Assembly (NCBI GenBank): GCA_001657315.1
Contig: LYSV01000047.1
Coordinates: 35,747 to 85,196, forward strand
Direction of reading: 5' to 3'
Length of the DNA: 49,450 bases
Source: Flammeovirgaceae bacterium BBD 1991-12
GTDB taxonomy: Bacteria > Bacteroidota > Bacteroidia > Cytophagales > Cyclobacteriaceae
Shown here: positions 1-9,164 of the stretch, piece after piece
How the letters are laid out: every line of letters begins with the position of its first letter
Position numbering within the stretch: position 1 is the first letter of the stretch
The notes under the pieces: model-generated
What the model was told of the DNA's origin: nothing
Database searches by the model: none
What the model saw: only the letters and a program-made list of their open reading frames with translations
Position numbers and translations under genes: made by a program

Positions 1-135
1 CGGCTGGGTACCAGAAATGAGCAAAAGGGTATCACTTCCTACGTTCACACACCTACATTTGACATTGACGAAGATGCCCTTGAGGTGGGCAGTGGAATGA
101 TGGCCTGGCTTGCTTTGGATCAGCTGGGACGATGA
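1..135 (+). CDS. C-terminal end of a possible M20-type amidohydrolase/peptidase (partial)
   Basis: The first reading frame is open from base 1 to a TGA at 133-135 and gives 44 residues. The tail contains a motif of the form FDIDEDALEVGSGMMAWLAL, which resembles the C-terminal helix of M20-family amidohydrolases (hippurate hydrolase/IAA-amino acid hydrolase type), where an acidic DEDAL stretch is followed by a small-residue helix. The start and all metal ligands lie outside the window, so the family call rests on this short tail only. No gene follows for about 175 bases. Confidence 0.4.
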   Translation, partial: RLGTRNEQKGITSYVHTPTFDIDEDALEVGSGMMAWLALDQLGR

Positions 136-311
136 TGGTTGGTTGATCAGTTTACGTTAGCGACTGGTATAAATCCAGAGTTTATAAGCCAAGTGGAGTT
201 TCATAAAATGATGAGGCTGATCCTTCCGAATGTTCCTTTTACATTTTAAACAAAACAACAAATGACGAAGTCACATGATTTTTTTTCATTTATATCGAAA
301 CATAAACTGTA

Positions 312-545
312 ATGGAATTGAAATTAAATTTAAACTACGACCAGATTTTAAAGCTAATACATCAGTTACCTCAGGATAAATTCGAAAAATTAGCTACTAC
401 ATTACAGTCTGAGCTAAGGCTTCAAAGGAAAGCTTCAAAGGACAAGCTCAAAAAGCTCATTTTGGCTGCACCTACCTGGAATGATCGTCAACTGAAACAA
501 TTTGAGGAATCCAGAGCATTTATCAACAGTTCGAGATTAGGATGA
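312..545 (+). CDS. Antitoxin-like protein of a VapBC-type module
   Basis: A small, charged 77-residue protein. It has an N-terminal stretch like those of Bacteroidota antitoxins (repeated hydrophobic/Lys pattern with QLPQDKFEKL) and a C-terminal LILAAPTWNDRQLKQF segment. That Trp-containing motif is typical of small proteins encoded just upstream of PIN toxins in this phylum. Its stop codon overlaps the ATG of a PIN-toxin-like frame (ATGA at 542-545), the usual translational coupling of VapBC pairs. The partner toxin is broken, so this is probably an orphan antitoxin that may still be made. The role is inferred from context and composition; I cannot assign a defined antitoxin family. Confidence 0.6.
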   Translation: MELKLNLNYDQILKLIHQLPQDKFEKLATTLQSELRLQRKASKDKLKKLILAAPTWNDRQLKQFEESRAFINSSRLG

Positions 546-683
546 TACTGTTGGATTCCTCGATTCTCATAGATCGATCTCGCTGATTTACTGATAGGAG
601 CTACTGCTGTTACACATCAACTTCCAATTGCTACATTAAACAGAAAACACTTCGAACGGGTACGAGGTATTGAAATAGTATAG
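542..683 (+). pseudogene. Internally deleted VapC-like PIN toxin
   Basis: The ATG at 542 overlaps the antitoxin stop and reads MILLDSSILIDRSR before a TGA at 584-586. This is the classic PIN-domain first strand with its first catalytic Asp. From 585, in another frame, an open stretch reads DLLIGATAVTHQLPIATLN and ends in a TAG at 681-683. That is the PIN C-terminal part, in which the Asp-Leu-Leu-Ile and Ala-Thr-Leu-Asn motifs hold the last acidic residue and the final strand. The two ends lie directly against each other, so roughly the middle two-thirds of a normal ~130-residue toxin is missing and the frame is shifted. The product cannot be an active RNase. Confidence 0.75.
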
Positions 684-846
684 TTTTACTAAAATGACAG
701 TTTTTATAAAGCTGAATTGATCATCATTATCTGTTTGCAAATCACCAAAACGGATACAGCAGATCTTATCTTTTACTCACAATCCAAAATTCCTTTTTGG
801 TTATATGAGCATATCATAAACATTAATTTATTGTTAAATAAGCTTT

Positions 847-858
847 GTGCTCGTGCAC
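847..858 (+). promoter_or_regulatory. LacI-type operator A upstream of the nagB fusion
   Basis: GTGCTCGTGCAC matches the palindrome GTGnnCGnnCAC with the central CG step that LacI-family proteins bend. It is followed by TTTAT, as are the copies at 13991 and 24030. It lies about 60 bases before the preferred ATG at 914. I see no second copy 21 bp away here, unlike the other two promoters. The likely binding protein is the LacI-family regulator encoded at 2923. Confidence 0.7.
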
Positions 859-913
859 TTTATTAAAAAAAGCTTGTTCTTTCCCTTTAAATTTTATTTC
901 TTTGATGCAGATC

Positions 914-2827
914 ATGGCTATAGTAGATTACCCTTCCACCAAATTTGAAAAGCTGAAAGTAACCGTATTCGGTACCGGCAGCGAAGCCTCCATAGAAATT
1001 GCAAGGGAGATTGCAGAACTTATTCAACTCAGACAAAAGAAAGGGGGGAAAGCCGTTCTCGGGCTTGCCACCGGAGCTACCCCGATAGGCGTCTACAAGG
1101 AACTGGTCAGGCTCCACCGGGAAGAGGGGCTAAGCTTTGAAAACGTGATCACATTCAATCTGGATGAATACTACCCCATTGGTCCGGAGTCCGTTCAAAG
1201 CTATGACTTTTACATGCGTCATCATCTCTTCAATCACATCGATATACCAAAGGAAAATATCCATATTCCACAAGGTGATATCCCTGAGGGTCTTGTACAT
1301 GATCATTGTATGGAGTACGAGCGAAAAATTGATGATGCGGGTGGGATTGACATTCAGATACTTGGCATAGGCCGTACGGGACACATTGGTTTTAATGAGC
1401 CCGGATCACCTCATAATTCGGAAACAAGGCTTGTTAAGCTTGACCCTGTGACCATCAGTGATGCCAAGAGGGAGTTTATAAAAGAAGAGTTTGTACCACG
1501 CAGGGCCATGACGATGGGTATAAGAAGCATATTCAAGGCCCGGGATATTTACCTGCTGGCGTGGGGTGAGCGAAAGGCAGAGGTAGTTCGCAAGGCTGTT
1601 GAGGGTGAGATCACGGATGAAATACCTGCTTCCTTTCTGCAAAATCATCCCAATGTACATATTGTGCTCGACAAGTGGGCCAGCGAAGAGCTGAGCAGGT
1701 TTAAAACCCCATGGCTTACCGGACTATGTGAGTGGGACAACAAGCTTACAAAAAGGGCTGTGATATGGTTGAGTCAGAAGCTGAAAAAGCCTGTCTTAAA
1801 ACTGACTGACGAAGACTATAAGGGAAATGAACTGGGGGAGCTGATCCCCTATCCGGAGGCCTCTCAGGAGCTCAATGTCCGTATCTTTAATGAACTTCAG
1901 CATACCATTACGGGCTGGCCGGGAGGTAAACCCGGAACAGATGACACGCACCGACCGGAAAGAGCCCTGCCTGCTCAAAAACGCGTTATTATCTTTAGCC
2001 CACACCCTGATGATGATGTGATCTCAATGGGCGGTACCCTGCTCAAACTGGTAGAACAGGGACATGAGGTTCATCTGGCCTATCAAACTTCAGGAAACAA
2101 TGCTGTCTTTGATGATGATGCCCTGCGATTTGCACAATTCGCCAGTGACATTGCTGAGGCGCTATCACCTGATGACATCGAGTTAAGCAAACTGTATAAA
2201 TCCATAGATGAGGTCCTTGTAGCCAAAAAACAGGGTGAGCATGATCCACAGATCATAAAGCTGATCAAGGGGCTGATCCGAAAGGGCGAGGCCTCCGCTG
2301 CCGGCAGATACTGTGGTGTTGCTGAAAAGAACATCCATTTTCTGAATCTACCCTTTTACAATATACCTGAGCTGGATGAACGGGCGATCTCCGATAAGGA
2401 TATTGATGTCATCCTCTCATTGATCAGGGAAATAAAACCTCACCAGATCTTCGCGGCCGGTGATCTTAAAGACCCACATGGAACACATAAGCTCTGTCTG
2501 GATACCATATTCTCCGCGCTGAATAAAGCAAAATCGGATGAATGGACCAAAGACTGCTATCTCTGGCTTTACCGGGGCGCATGGCATGAATGGAAAGCTG
2601 AAGAGATCGAAATGGCCGTCCCCCTCAGCCCGATTGATGTCATGAAAAAAAGAAGGGCTATATTCAAACATCAGTCCCAGAAAGACACCCCCGTTTTTCC
2701 GGGGGAAGACAAACGCGAGTTCTGGCAAAGGGCAGAAGACAGGAACCAACAGACTGCCCGGATCTATGACCTATTGGGCCTTACCGAATACGAAGGGATG
2801 GAAGCCTTTGTCCGCTATCACTTTTAA
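914..2827 (+). CDS. nagB: Glucosamine-6-phosphate deaminase fused to a PIG-L/LmbE deacetylase
   Basis: A 637-residue cytoplasmic protein with two enzymes in tandem. The N-terminal half (about residues 10-280) is a NagB isomerase/deaminase, with the catalytic FNLDEYYP loop and the GIGRTGHIGFNEPGS phosphate/active-site motif. It converts glucosamine-6-phosphate to fructose-6-phosphate and ammonia. The C-terminal part (about 355-600) is a PIG-L/LmbE-type zinc deacetylase, with PHPDDD and a later DPHGTH motif. The fusion could therefore deacetylate and then deaminate GlcNAc-6-P; that coupling is an inference. An in-frame TTG at 845 would start inside operator A, so ATG 914 (or 905) is the better start. 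The gene is followed after 95 bases (to ATG 2923) by the LacI regulator and is probably co-transcribed with it. Confidence 0.88.
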   Translation: MAIVDYPSTKFEKLKVTVFGTGSEASIEIAREIAELIQLRQKKGGKAVLGLATGATPIGVYKELVRLHREEGLSFENVITFNLDEYYPIGPESVQSYDFYMRHHLFNHIDIPKENIHIPQGDIPEGLVHDHCMEYERKIDDAGGIDIQILGIGRTGHIGFNEPGSPHNSETRLVKLDPVTISDAKREFIKEEFVPRRAMTMGIRSIFKARDIYLLAWGERKAEVVRKAVEGEITDEIPASFLQNHPNVHIVLDKWASEELSRFKTPWLTGLCEWDNKLTKRAVIWLSQKLKKPVLKLTDEDYKGNELGELIPYPEASQELNVRIFNELQHTITGWPGGKPGTDDTHRPERALPAQKRVIIFSPHPDDDVISMGGTLLKLVEQGHEVHLAYQTSGNNAVFDDDALRFAQFASDIAEALSPDDIELSKLYKSIDEVLVAKKQGEHDPQIIKLIKGLIRKGEASAAGRYCGVAEKNIHFLNLPFYNIPELDERAISDKDIDVILSLIREIKPHQIFAAGDLKDPHGTHKLCLDTIFSALNKAKSDEWTKDCYLWLYRGAWHEWKAEEIEMAVPLSPIDVMKKRRAIFKHQSQKDTPVFPGEDKREFWQRAEDRNQQTARIYDLLGLTEYEGMEAFVRYHF

Positions 2828-2922
2828 CACCCTACCGGATACCGGCTCTGTACAGGATATCAATCCGCAAGACGGATCATTTAAAATTGTTTATTGATCA
2901 TCTGGAAGTTACTTTTACATTT

Positions 2923-3945
2923 ATGGAAGAAAGGAATTACACAATCAGGGATATTTCAAGATTGGCCAAAGTTTCCAGGGGTACAGTAGACCGTGTGATC
3001 CATAAAAGAGGAAAGGTATCTCCGGAGGCCATTGAAAAAGTGACCAAAGTACTCAAGGAGATCAACTACAAGCCAAACCTGCTTGCCCGATCTTTAAAAT
3101 CCCACAAACACAACCGAATAGCAGCTATCATACCGCATTACCAGGAAGACAGCTACTGGCAAAAATGTGTCAATGGTATTAAAAAGGGTGAGGAGGAATT
3201 CAAAGCGTTTGGAGGCACCATCAATTACTATACCTATGACAAAACAAAGGCTGATTACGAACAGGCATTTGACAAGGTACTGAAGGATAAACCCGACGCT
3301 GTGCTGGTAGCCCCTATCTACTACCGGGAATCACTGCCACTCTTCAGGAAACTCGAAGATCTTGATATCCCCTATGTGCTGATCAATACCCCTATTGAAA
3401 ATGCCAACTATAAAAGTTTTATCGGACAGGATTACTGGAAGAGTGGCAGGGTGGCAGCACAGTTAATGGACCTGCTCCTACCGGGAAAGGGGGATGTCCT
3501 GATCATACACGTAGAAGAGGATTTTGAAAATTCTACTCACCTTCACCGCAAGGAAGAGGGCTTCCGGAGCTATTTTACAGAAAAGAATAAAAACAGGACC
3601 ATACATACCTTTACACTACACGGTGAACCTCCGGATTTTTCTCCCCTTCAGGACGCCATAGCCAGTGCCCGGGGTATGTTTATCACAACATCAAAGGCTT
3701 CCGTACTGCGAAGATACGTGGAGAATGAGGCCATCAGAATTGTAGGGTATGATCTCACTCCGGAAAATATTGAATTCCTGAAGAACGGCAAGATCGATAT
3801 GCTCATCCACCAGAATCCACATCAGCAGGCTTATGATGGGATCTCTTTTCTTTCAGAGTTATTACTATATAAAAAGGAGCCTGAGTACCGCAAGCTCCTA
3901 CCAATTGATATCGTGACCTCCGAGAATGTAGACTGCTACCTGTAA
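2923..3945 (+). CDS. LacI-family transcriptional regulator
   Basis: A 340-residue DNA-binding regulator. The N-terminal LacI helix-turn-helix (about residues 4-50) reads TIRDISRLAKVSRGTVDRVI, followed by the hinge helix with NLLARSLKS, whose Leu inserts at a central CG step. From about residue 60 to the end it has a periplasmic-binding-protein-like sugar sensor. ATG 2923 places the HTH at the N-terminus as in the family; a TTG at 2887 would only add an unrelated leader. It sits directly after nagB and close to three promoters carrying GTGnnCGnnCAC palindromes, so I infer that it controls the whole amino-sugar/glycan locus. The effector is unknown; an amino-sugar or its phosphate would fit. 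Confidence 0.85.
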   Translation: MEERNYTIRDISRLAKVSRGTVDRVIHKRGKVSPEAIEKVTKVLKEINYKPNLLARSLKSHKHNRIAAIIPHYQEDSYWQKCVNGIKKGEEEFKAFGGTINYYTYDKTKADYEQAFDKVLKDKPDAVLVAPIYYRESLPLFRKLEDLDIPYVLINTPIENANYKSFIGQDYWKSGRVAAQLMDLLLPGKGDVLIIHVEEDFENSTHLHRKEEGFRSYFTEKNKNRTIHTFTLHGEPPDFSPLQDAIASARGMFITTSKASVLRRYVENEAIRIVGYDLTPENIEFLKNGKIDMLIHQNPHQQAYDGISFLSELLLYKKEPEYRKLLPIDIVTSENVDCYL

Positions 3946-3963
3946 CAAGGCTAACCTAATCAA

Positions 3964-5961
3964 TCAAAGATCCGGATAGATCGCTTTGGCCGGATAAAGA
4001 TTTTTGAACAGCTCCTTCCTTGCCTTCAGGCCTTCAAAGAAGAAATATACTTCCCCCTGGATGTTGTTATCCCTGTGTGTATAGATCATATCCGCCAGGA
4101 ATTCCTCGTTAGGCACATAGCTACCTACCTGAAGTAGTATCCCCGGGAAAAAGCGTTCCAGTTTGTCATTATTGATCAGTACCAGCTGGCTCTCCAGAAG
4201 CCCGCGATAAACACCGATCCCCTGATCATCCCGGCGATATAACTGTGGACTGGCGGAGTCAGTATAGCCATTGTTAAGCCAGGTGGTATAATCCTGCAGG
4301 TACTCCCTGCGCCCGAAGGTCATAGGGTGGGGACCGTGCATGACCAGGATCTGCGGATCCAGCGCCTTCATCTCATCATATAACGTCTGCGAATAATCAT
4401 TGATCTTATCCACACGCCACTGTATCCAGTTGTCTTCTCTGAAATCTGCGGGCGGTTCGGCGCCACCATGTTCAGTTTTATACAAATTCACGGTATAATC
4501 GTCATATCCCGCTTCTACGGGCATCGCCGGCAACCGGTCATCTCCCTGCACCCCATAGATATCGTAATCCTGCACCACCTCCTTGAACAGATCCGTCATG
4601 AACTGCTGTACATCCGGAAGCAGACCGTTCATCCAGTAGAAGTTGTTTTTTTCTACAATATTGCCCTGATTGTCGCGTGCTGCCCAATCAGGGTTGTCGT
4701 TCAGCAGCTGACCCGGCTGGCCAAACTGAGAGGCAAAACCATATTCAAACCACGCCACCACCTTGATGTCCGTACCCTTTTCTGTATTGACCGCATTGGT
4801 TTCCTCAATCAACTCCTGTAAAGGATCACGTCCCACATTGCCATACACAGGATCGATCCGGGTACCTGTGACAGCTTCTGCCACATCACTGTCAAAAAGT
4901 GTTAACCCTTTATTCCAAACCACCATAAAGATGGTATTCATGTTCAATTCTTCCACCAGTTCCACCGCAGCCCGGATATCCGCACGGGAATTGAGCGCAT
5001 TGCTGGCTACATTGGTCAGCCAAACTCCTCGAACGCCCTTGTCCTGTGGGTAGAATGCCACTTCTACGCTGTATTCGCGAACATCTCCGTTTTCCGCCGT
5101 TACAGTGATCTTTCCACCCGTGGAAAGATCGATCTTCTGAGCCACCGGTGGGTCAGCTGAAGCCTCATCCGAGAGGATGTAATCGAAGGAAAGCGCTGTC
5201 AGATCGGTACCAAACGGAACGTGAAAGGCAACATTGTTGGTACTTTGATCGATAGCTCCAACGGCCTTATTCTCCGATATACGGATATGCCTCAATTCAT
5301 TTTCATTACTCTTTCCCACACTTACCACCACAGTGTAGAGACGCTTGGTACCATCCTCAGCCGTAACTGTATAGATCTGAGGGGTGCTGAAATCAGCCGG
5401 CTGACCTGAAGGTGGATCAATACCTGCCTTGTCCGAGATACCGATTGTCGGTGTCAGGGATTTCAACGAGCTGCCAAAGGGAACCTCTGCCGTGACCACA
5501 GCATTGGCCTCATCAATGGCAGCGGTGACATCGGGCTCAAATTCTTCAAATACAAAAGACAGAATTTCCTTACCAGATGAAGCTTCTTCATTCACCACTA
5601 CGGTATATGCCTTTTTTGTACCATCTTCCGCTGTCACGGTGTAGATCACGCTGTTAGTGAAATCCTGAGGCTGGCCTGAGGGCGGGTCAACCGTGGCTTT
5701 TTCAGAAATTGTAATGGCCGGCACCAGGGTGGTGAGCGAGGTTCCTGAGGGAACAGTGGCTGTGATGAGTGTATTTTCATTGTCTATAGAGGCCGCCACA
5801 TCGGGTTCCAGTTCATCAAACACAAAAGATATGATATCCTTTTCGGATGATCTGGTTGTATCATCATCATCTCCACAACCTGTTGCCATCAGGCCCAGTC
5901 CTGCAAGTAAAACAATTATTCCTGACAGCTTCATTGACTTATTTATCGACTTTAGTAGCAT
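3964..5961 (-). CDS. GHL10 (DUF187)-type glycoside hydrolase lipoprotein with three N-terminal Ig-like domains
   Basis: About 665 residues. A signal peptide ends in a lipobox (LMATGC) followed by a run of Asp, typical of surface lipoproteins in this phylum. Three tandem DUF5018-like beta domains (each about 80 residues, with the signature PPSGQ..DF and YTVTAEDGT) cover roughly residues 40-290. The C-terminal part is a GHL10/YngK-like TIM barrel starting RGVWLTNVASN, with VAWFEYGFA and QGDDRLPAM motifs. It would bind and hydrolyse glycan outside the cell; the bond cut is not known. It is the last gene of the susC operon and shares its catalytic fold with the protein at 14350. ATG 5961 and ATG 5934 are both possible starts; the longer TTG form is less likely. 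It converges with the LacI gene. Confidence 0.8.
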   Translation of the reverse strand: MLLKSINKSMKLSGIIVLLAGLGLMATGCGDDDDTTRSSEKDIISFVFDELEPDVAASIDNENTLITATVPSGTSLTTLVPAITISEKATVDPPSGQPQDFTNSVIYTVTAEDGTKKAYTVVVNEEASSGKEILSFVFEEFEPDVTAAIDEANAVVTAEVPFGSSLKSLTPTIGISDKAGIDPPSGQPADFSTPQIYTVTAEDGTKRLYTVVVSVGKSNENELRHIRISENKAVGAIDQSTNNVAFHVPFGTDLTALSFDYILSDEASADPPVAQKIDLSTGGKITVTAENGDVREYSVEVAFYPQDKGVRGVWLTNVASNALNSRADIRAAVELVEELNMNTIFMVVWNKGLTLFDSDVAEAVTGTRIDPVYGNVGRDPLQELIEETNAVNTEKGTDIKVVAWFEYGFASQFGQPGQLLNDNPDWAARDNQGNIVEKNNFYWMNGLLPDVQQFMTDLFKEVVQDYDIYGVQGDDRLPAMPVEAGYDDYTVNLYKTEHGGAEPPADFREDNWIQWRVDKINDYSQTLYDEMKALDPQILVMHGPHPMTFGRREYLQDYTTWLNNGYTDSASPQLYRRDDQGIGVYRGLLESQLVLINNDKLERFFPGILLQVGSYVPNEEFLADMIYTHRDNNIQGEVYFFFEGLKARKELFKNLYPAKAIYPDL

Positions 5962-5971
5962 ATCCAACAAC

Positions 5972-7351
5972 TCAGGTTGAAATAAATTTATATTTGACCA
6001 GCGCCTGATTAGTGATCAGGCAGTAAATATCCACTTCGGCTTCCGAGATCTTGTTAACCGTGATCCCACCACTGGCATCAATGTTATCCACGGCTCCGGT
6101 CATAAAGTTTTCCGTGAAAAATATATCATCGGTAGTTACATTGGCCAACCCATTGGTGATGTCCATTACCATAAAACGACTCTCAACATTGCTGCGCGGA
6201 AATACTGCTGCTATAAACGTTCTGGATCCCAGTGTGAACATTTCGAACTGATTGGTAAATCCATCGAAGAGTGTACGGGTGAGGTTGGGAAGGCGATCGA
6301 TAAACGCTCCGTCCTTATCAACGTGTGTAAATTCGATCTCATTGGCGCAAACGTAAAGATCCTCCTCACCGGTTGTACCCAAAGCATATACATGGGGACG
6401 CGAACCGAATTTGCCCAGCGTAGGAAGCCCTCCTATGCTAATGATATCTGGCGTAGGATTAAGTACTCCCCCGGTCACTTTCCATCGGAAAACTGTATTT
6501 CCGCGGTCGGTAGGTGGCAGGAACTTACGGCCAAAAGCGGTATAAATGACTGCCTCTCCTTCAATATCCCCTATTACTGTGAAGCTATCACCCATACGGT
6601 ATTCGGTATTGGGAAACTCAAGGTAAACACTGGGACTGGCATTGTTGTCATCCCAAAGGTATATTTTAAAAGGTGCATTGGCGCCGTTTTCGGATTCTAC
6701 CGCATTGCACGCCAGTATTTTACCATCACTGCTTACCTCTACGTCGGAGATCTTTACCGCTCCCCCTTCAATGATGTTGTCCGGGTCGGGCAAAGTACCC
6801 AGATCGGCCCCGTTATCAGGATCGATCAATCGGACCTTGTCATTATTATTGGCTACGTAAAGCATGCCATTGCCATAACCCAGCCCTCTCTCACCATTTT
6901 CAGTAAACCATGATGGAATGTTGCCTTTTCCCTCCCGTTGTTCCCATATAGGGTCTGAAAGGGATAGCCCCAGAGGCACAAAGTTTGTTTCAACTGTCCA
7001 TACCTTGGATACTCCGCTCTGAGAAGTAACGGTATATTGCACAGGATTATCCGGATCGGAAAAGTCCCGTGCCTGATCCGTGGCGGGGTCAATGGTAGAA
7101 TTTTTTGATATTTCAATAAGCGGTGTAATACCGGAAATGTCGGTACCTTCTGTCACATCTATTTTAATGATCTTTGTGGCCTTATTGATCAGTCCCACAC
7201 GAGGTGGTGCCAGATCAGGGAACTCGAACCGCTCGATATCACTTTTCCTGAAAATGAGCTCTCCTTCCTGAAAGTCATCATCTTCACAGGAAACCACGGC
7301 GATTCCCATTGTCAGTAACATCAACAGAAAGTATTTGATCCGGTTAGCCAT
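5972..7351 (-). CDS. SusD-linked surface lipoprotein with DUF5018-like and DUF4623-like domains
   Basis: A 459-residue secreted lipoprotein: the signal peptide ends at VVSC before an acidic EDDDF stretch. One Ig-like DUF5018-type domain (about 35-125, with DPATDQARDFSDP and YTVTSQSG) precedes a beta-propeller-like region. The latter contains LGYGNGMLYVANNNDKVRL and matches what I recognise as DUF4623 proteins of Bacteroidota polysaccharide loci. No catalytic motif is visible, so a glycan-binding role is the best guess. It is a paralogue of the next gene upstream in the operon (7426-9108), with which it shares the motifs P.W and WFT.N..R near the start of the C-terminal region. Confidence 0.65.
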   Translation of the reverse strand: MANRIKYFLLMLLTMGIAVVSCEDDDFQEGELIFRKSDIERFEFPDLAPPRVGLINKATKIIKIDVTEGTDISGITPLIEISKNSTIDPATDQARDFSDPDNPVQYTVTSQSGVSKVWTVETNFVPLGLSLSDPIWEQREGKGNIPSWFTENGERGLGYGNGMLYVANNNDKVRLIDPDNGADLGTLPDPDNIIEGGAVKISDVEVSSDGKILACNAVESENGANAPFKIYLWDDNNASPSVYLEFPNTEYRMGDSFTVIGDIEGEAVIYTAFGRKFLPPTDRGNTVFRWKVTGGVLNPTPDIISIGGLPTLGKFGSRPHVYALGTTGEEDLYVCANEIEFTHVDKDGAFIDRLPNLTRTLFDGFTNQFEMFTLGSRTFIAAVFPRSNVESRFMVMDITNGLANVTTDDIFFTENFMTGAVDNIDASGGITVNKISEAEVDIYCLITNQALVKYKFIST

Positions 7352-7425
7352 AATTAAATGTGATTGTATTTTTCTTCACCATAGGAGGGGATGCCTGTGA
7401 CACCCCCTCCAAACAACCTTATGAA

Positions 7426-9108
7426 TCATCCTTTGCCTATATCCACGGTGATATCGTAAACACCCACACCAAAATTGGTGACTAAACCCACGAGTGTAAC
7501 AGTTTTACCATCCTGGGACACGACAAAATCCACACCGCCGGTTCCATTGAAATTGGTATCAATACCTCCGTTCACTGTGAAGACTACCTCATAATAATCA
7601 CTTTCCGAGGCATTTGCCAGTCCGTCAGTAACATCAATAAGGATCAACCTGCCTACGGTGGCATTATTGGTTGCAGTGAATTCAGTACTCATCCCGGCGA
7701 TCACTTTGCGGCCATCTACCTCAAAGTAGCCCAGATCCAATACAAAGCTTCCCAACCATGGTTTGGCTGTGATCAGATCTGCATTCAGCTCATCTTTTTT
7801 GGTACCATCCTGGCCGTACACGGCTATTGCCCTGCCTGTACCTGTAATGAGGATATCTGAATTGGCATCACTTGAAAGTGGCCATACATCGGGGGCATTG
7901 CCCATAACTTCGTCTCCTTCCAGATCTATAATGGCAGGATTGGTACCGGATCCGGTAAATGTGCCACCACTGATCTCAAATTTCAATACTTTGTCATTCT
8001 GTGTTCCAAATCCACCACCAGGAACATAAACCAACGCATTTCCTGTAACATCCCCTATGACGGTCAGGTTTTCTCCCAACCTAAGTCCTGCCGCGCCTAC
8101 ATAGCCGAACAAAAGCTCCTGATCAGAATCCTTATCAGCCCACTTATATACATTCCATGGGTTAGCGTCGTCTGTCACCCGCAGATTTGAGGCCACAATC
8201 ACACCATTATCATCCGTGTGCGTACCCAACAGGAAGAGATTTCCTGAGGCAAAATTCTGCTTTCCGTTAATAAACTCAAGGTCAGGATTTTCTGCATCAC
8301 CCGCTACACCTGCCGATACATCTGAGCCATCAGCAGCACTCATCACCCTTATCTTGTCATTGTTGTTATGTACATAAACATAATCCCCATGAATAGCAAC
8401 ATCACGATCGTTATTGGCAGTGAACCATTCAGGCAACCCTTCATTAGCCAATGTTTTTTCCCATTTAGGCGTAATCACCAGGGTGAAGGTCGGTACTGTC
8501 ACTGTTACGGTCCAAACTTTTTGAGTAGTACCGTCTTCTGCAGTTACCGTGTATTCCACAGGGTTTGTAAAATCCTGCTCAACACCTGAAGCAGGAGCGA
8601 TGTTGGCACTTGCCGAAATCTCAATAGTCGGTGTAAGGGCTGACTTATCCGTACCGTCCGGCATATCTACCACAACAGTTCCGGCTCCGGAATCTATGGT
8701 ACCGCTCACTCCGTCTATAGTGAAACCCGTGATCTCGGCTTCGGTGCTCAATACGGGAGTGTTGACAGTTACGGTCCATGTTTTTTGGGTCGTTCCGTCT
8801 TCCGCCGTTACGGTATAGTCCACGGGATTGGTAAAATCCTGAGCTACGCCCGATGCAGGAGCTACGGAGGCCCCGGTAGAAACGGCTATGGCAGGGGTAA
8901 GGCTGGTTACATCGGTCACTTCGGTAAAGTCCACAGTTATAGTCCCTGCGCTTGCATTGATGGTACCGTTTACGCTATTGATCACGAAACTGGTGATCTC
9001 TGCCGCGTTGCTCAATGTTGGACCGTCATCATCATCGCCACAGGAGCTTATGAAAAAGAGGCTCATCAACGCTGCGATGAACATGACATTCCTGGTAATA
9101 GATTTCAT
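7426..9108 (-). CDS. SusD-linked surface lipoprotein with two DUF5018-like domains and a DUF4623-like region
   Basis: A 560-residue lipoprotein with signal peptide and lipobox (FFISSC) followed by GDDDDG. It has two very similar Ig-like repeats (about residues 35-115 and 120-205), each ending in DFTNPV.YTVTAEDGTTQK. The remaining 350 residues form a propeller-like region beginning P.WEKTLANEGLPEWFTANN. This region is homologous to that of the neighbouring protein at 5972. It lies 56 bases after susD in the same operon. I infer a surface glycan-binding protein that helps SusCD; no catalytic site is recognisable. Confidence 0.65.
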   Translation of the reverse strand: MKSITRNVMFIAALMSLFFISSCGDDDDGPTLSNAAEITSFVINSVNGTINASAGTITVDFTEVTDVTSLTPAIAVSTGASVAPASGVAQDFTNPVDYTVTAEDGTTQKTWTVTVNTPVLSTEAEITGFTIDGVSGTIDSGAGTVVVDMPDGTDKSALTPTIEISASANIAPASGVEQDFTNPVEYTVTAEDGTTQKVWTVTVTVPTFTLVITPKWEKTLANEGLPEWFTANNDRDVAIHGDYVYVHNNNDKIRVMSAADGSDVSAGVAGDAENPDLEFINGKQNFASGNLFLLGTHTDDNGVIVASNLRVTDDANPWNVYKWADKDSDQELLFGYVGAAGLRLGENLTVIGDVTGNALVYVPGGGFGTQNDKVLKFEISGGTFTGSGTNPAIIDLEGDEVMGNAPDVWPLSSDANSDILITGTGRAIAVYGQDGTKKDELNADLITAKPWLGSFVLDLGYFEVDGRKVIAGMSTEFTATNNATVGRLILIDVTDGLANASESDYYEVVFTVNGGIDTNFNGTGGVDFVVSQDGKTVTLVGLVTNFGVGVYDITVDIGKG

Positions 9109-9164
9109 AGTCTGGTGAATTTTAAGTTAAATTTTCAGATTTGTTCAGCTGACCGATCATCAGT

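Noticed and set aside
845-913. TTG start for the NagB fusion
   Set aside because: It would begin inside the LacI operator and add a Cys/Phe-rich leader absent from the family.
6323-6913. A 196-codon open frame on the plus strand inside the DUF4623-type lipoprotein gene
   Set aside because: It lies wholly antisense to a gene with clear signal peptide and family motifs and has no protein-like features of its own.
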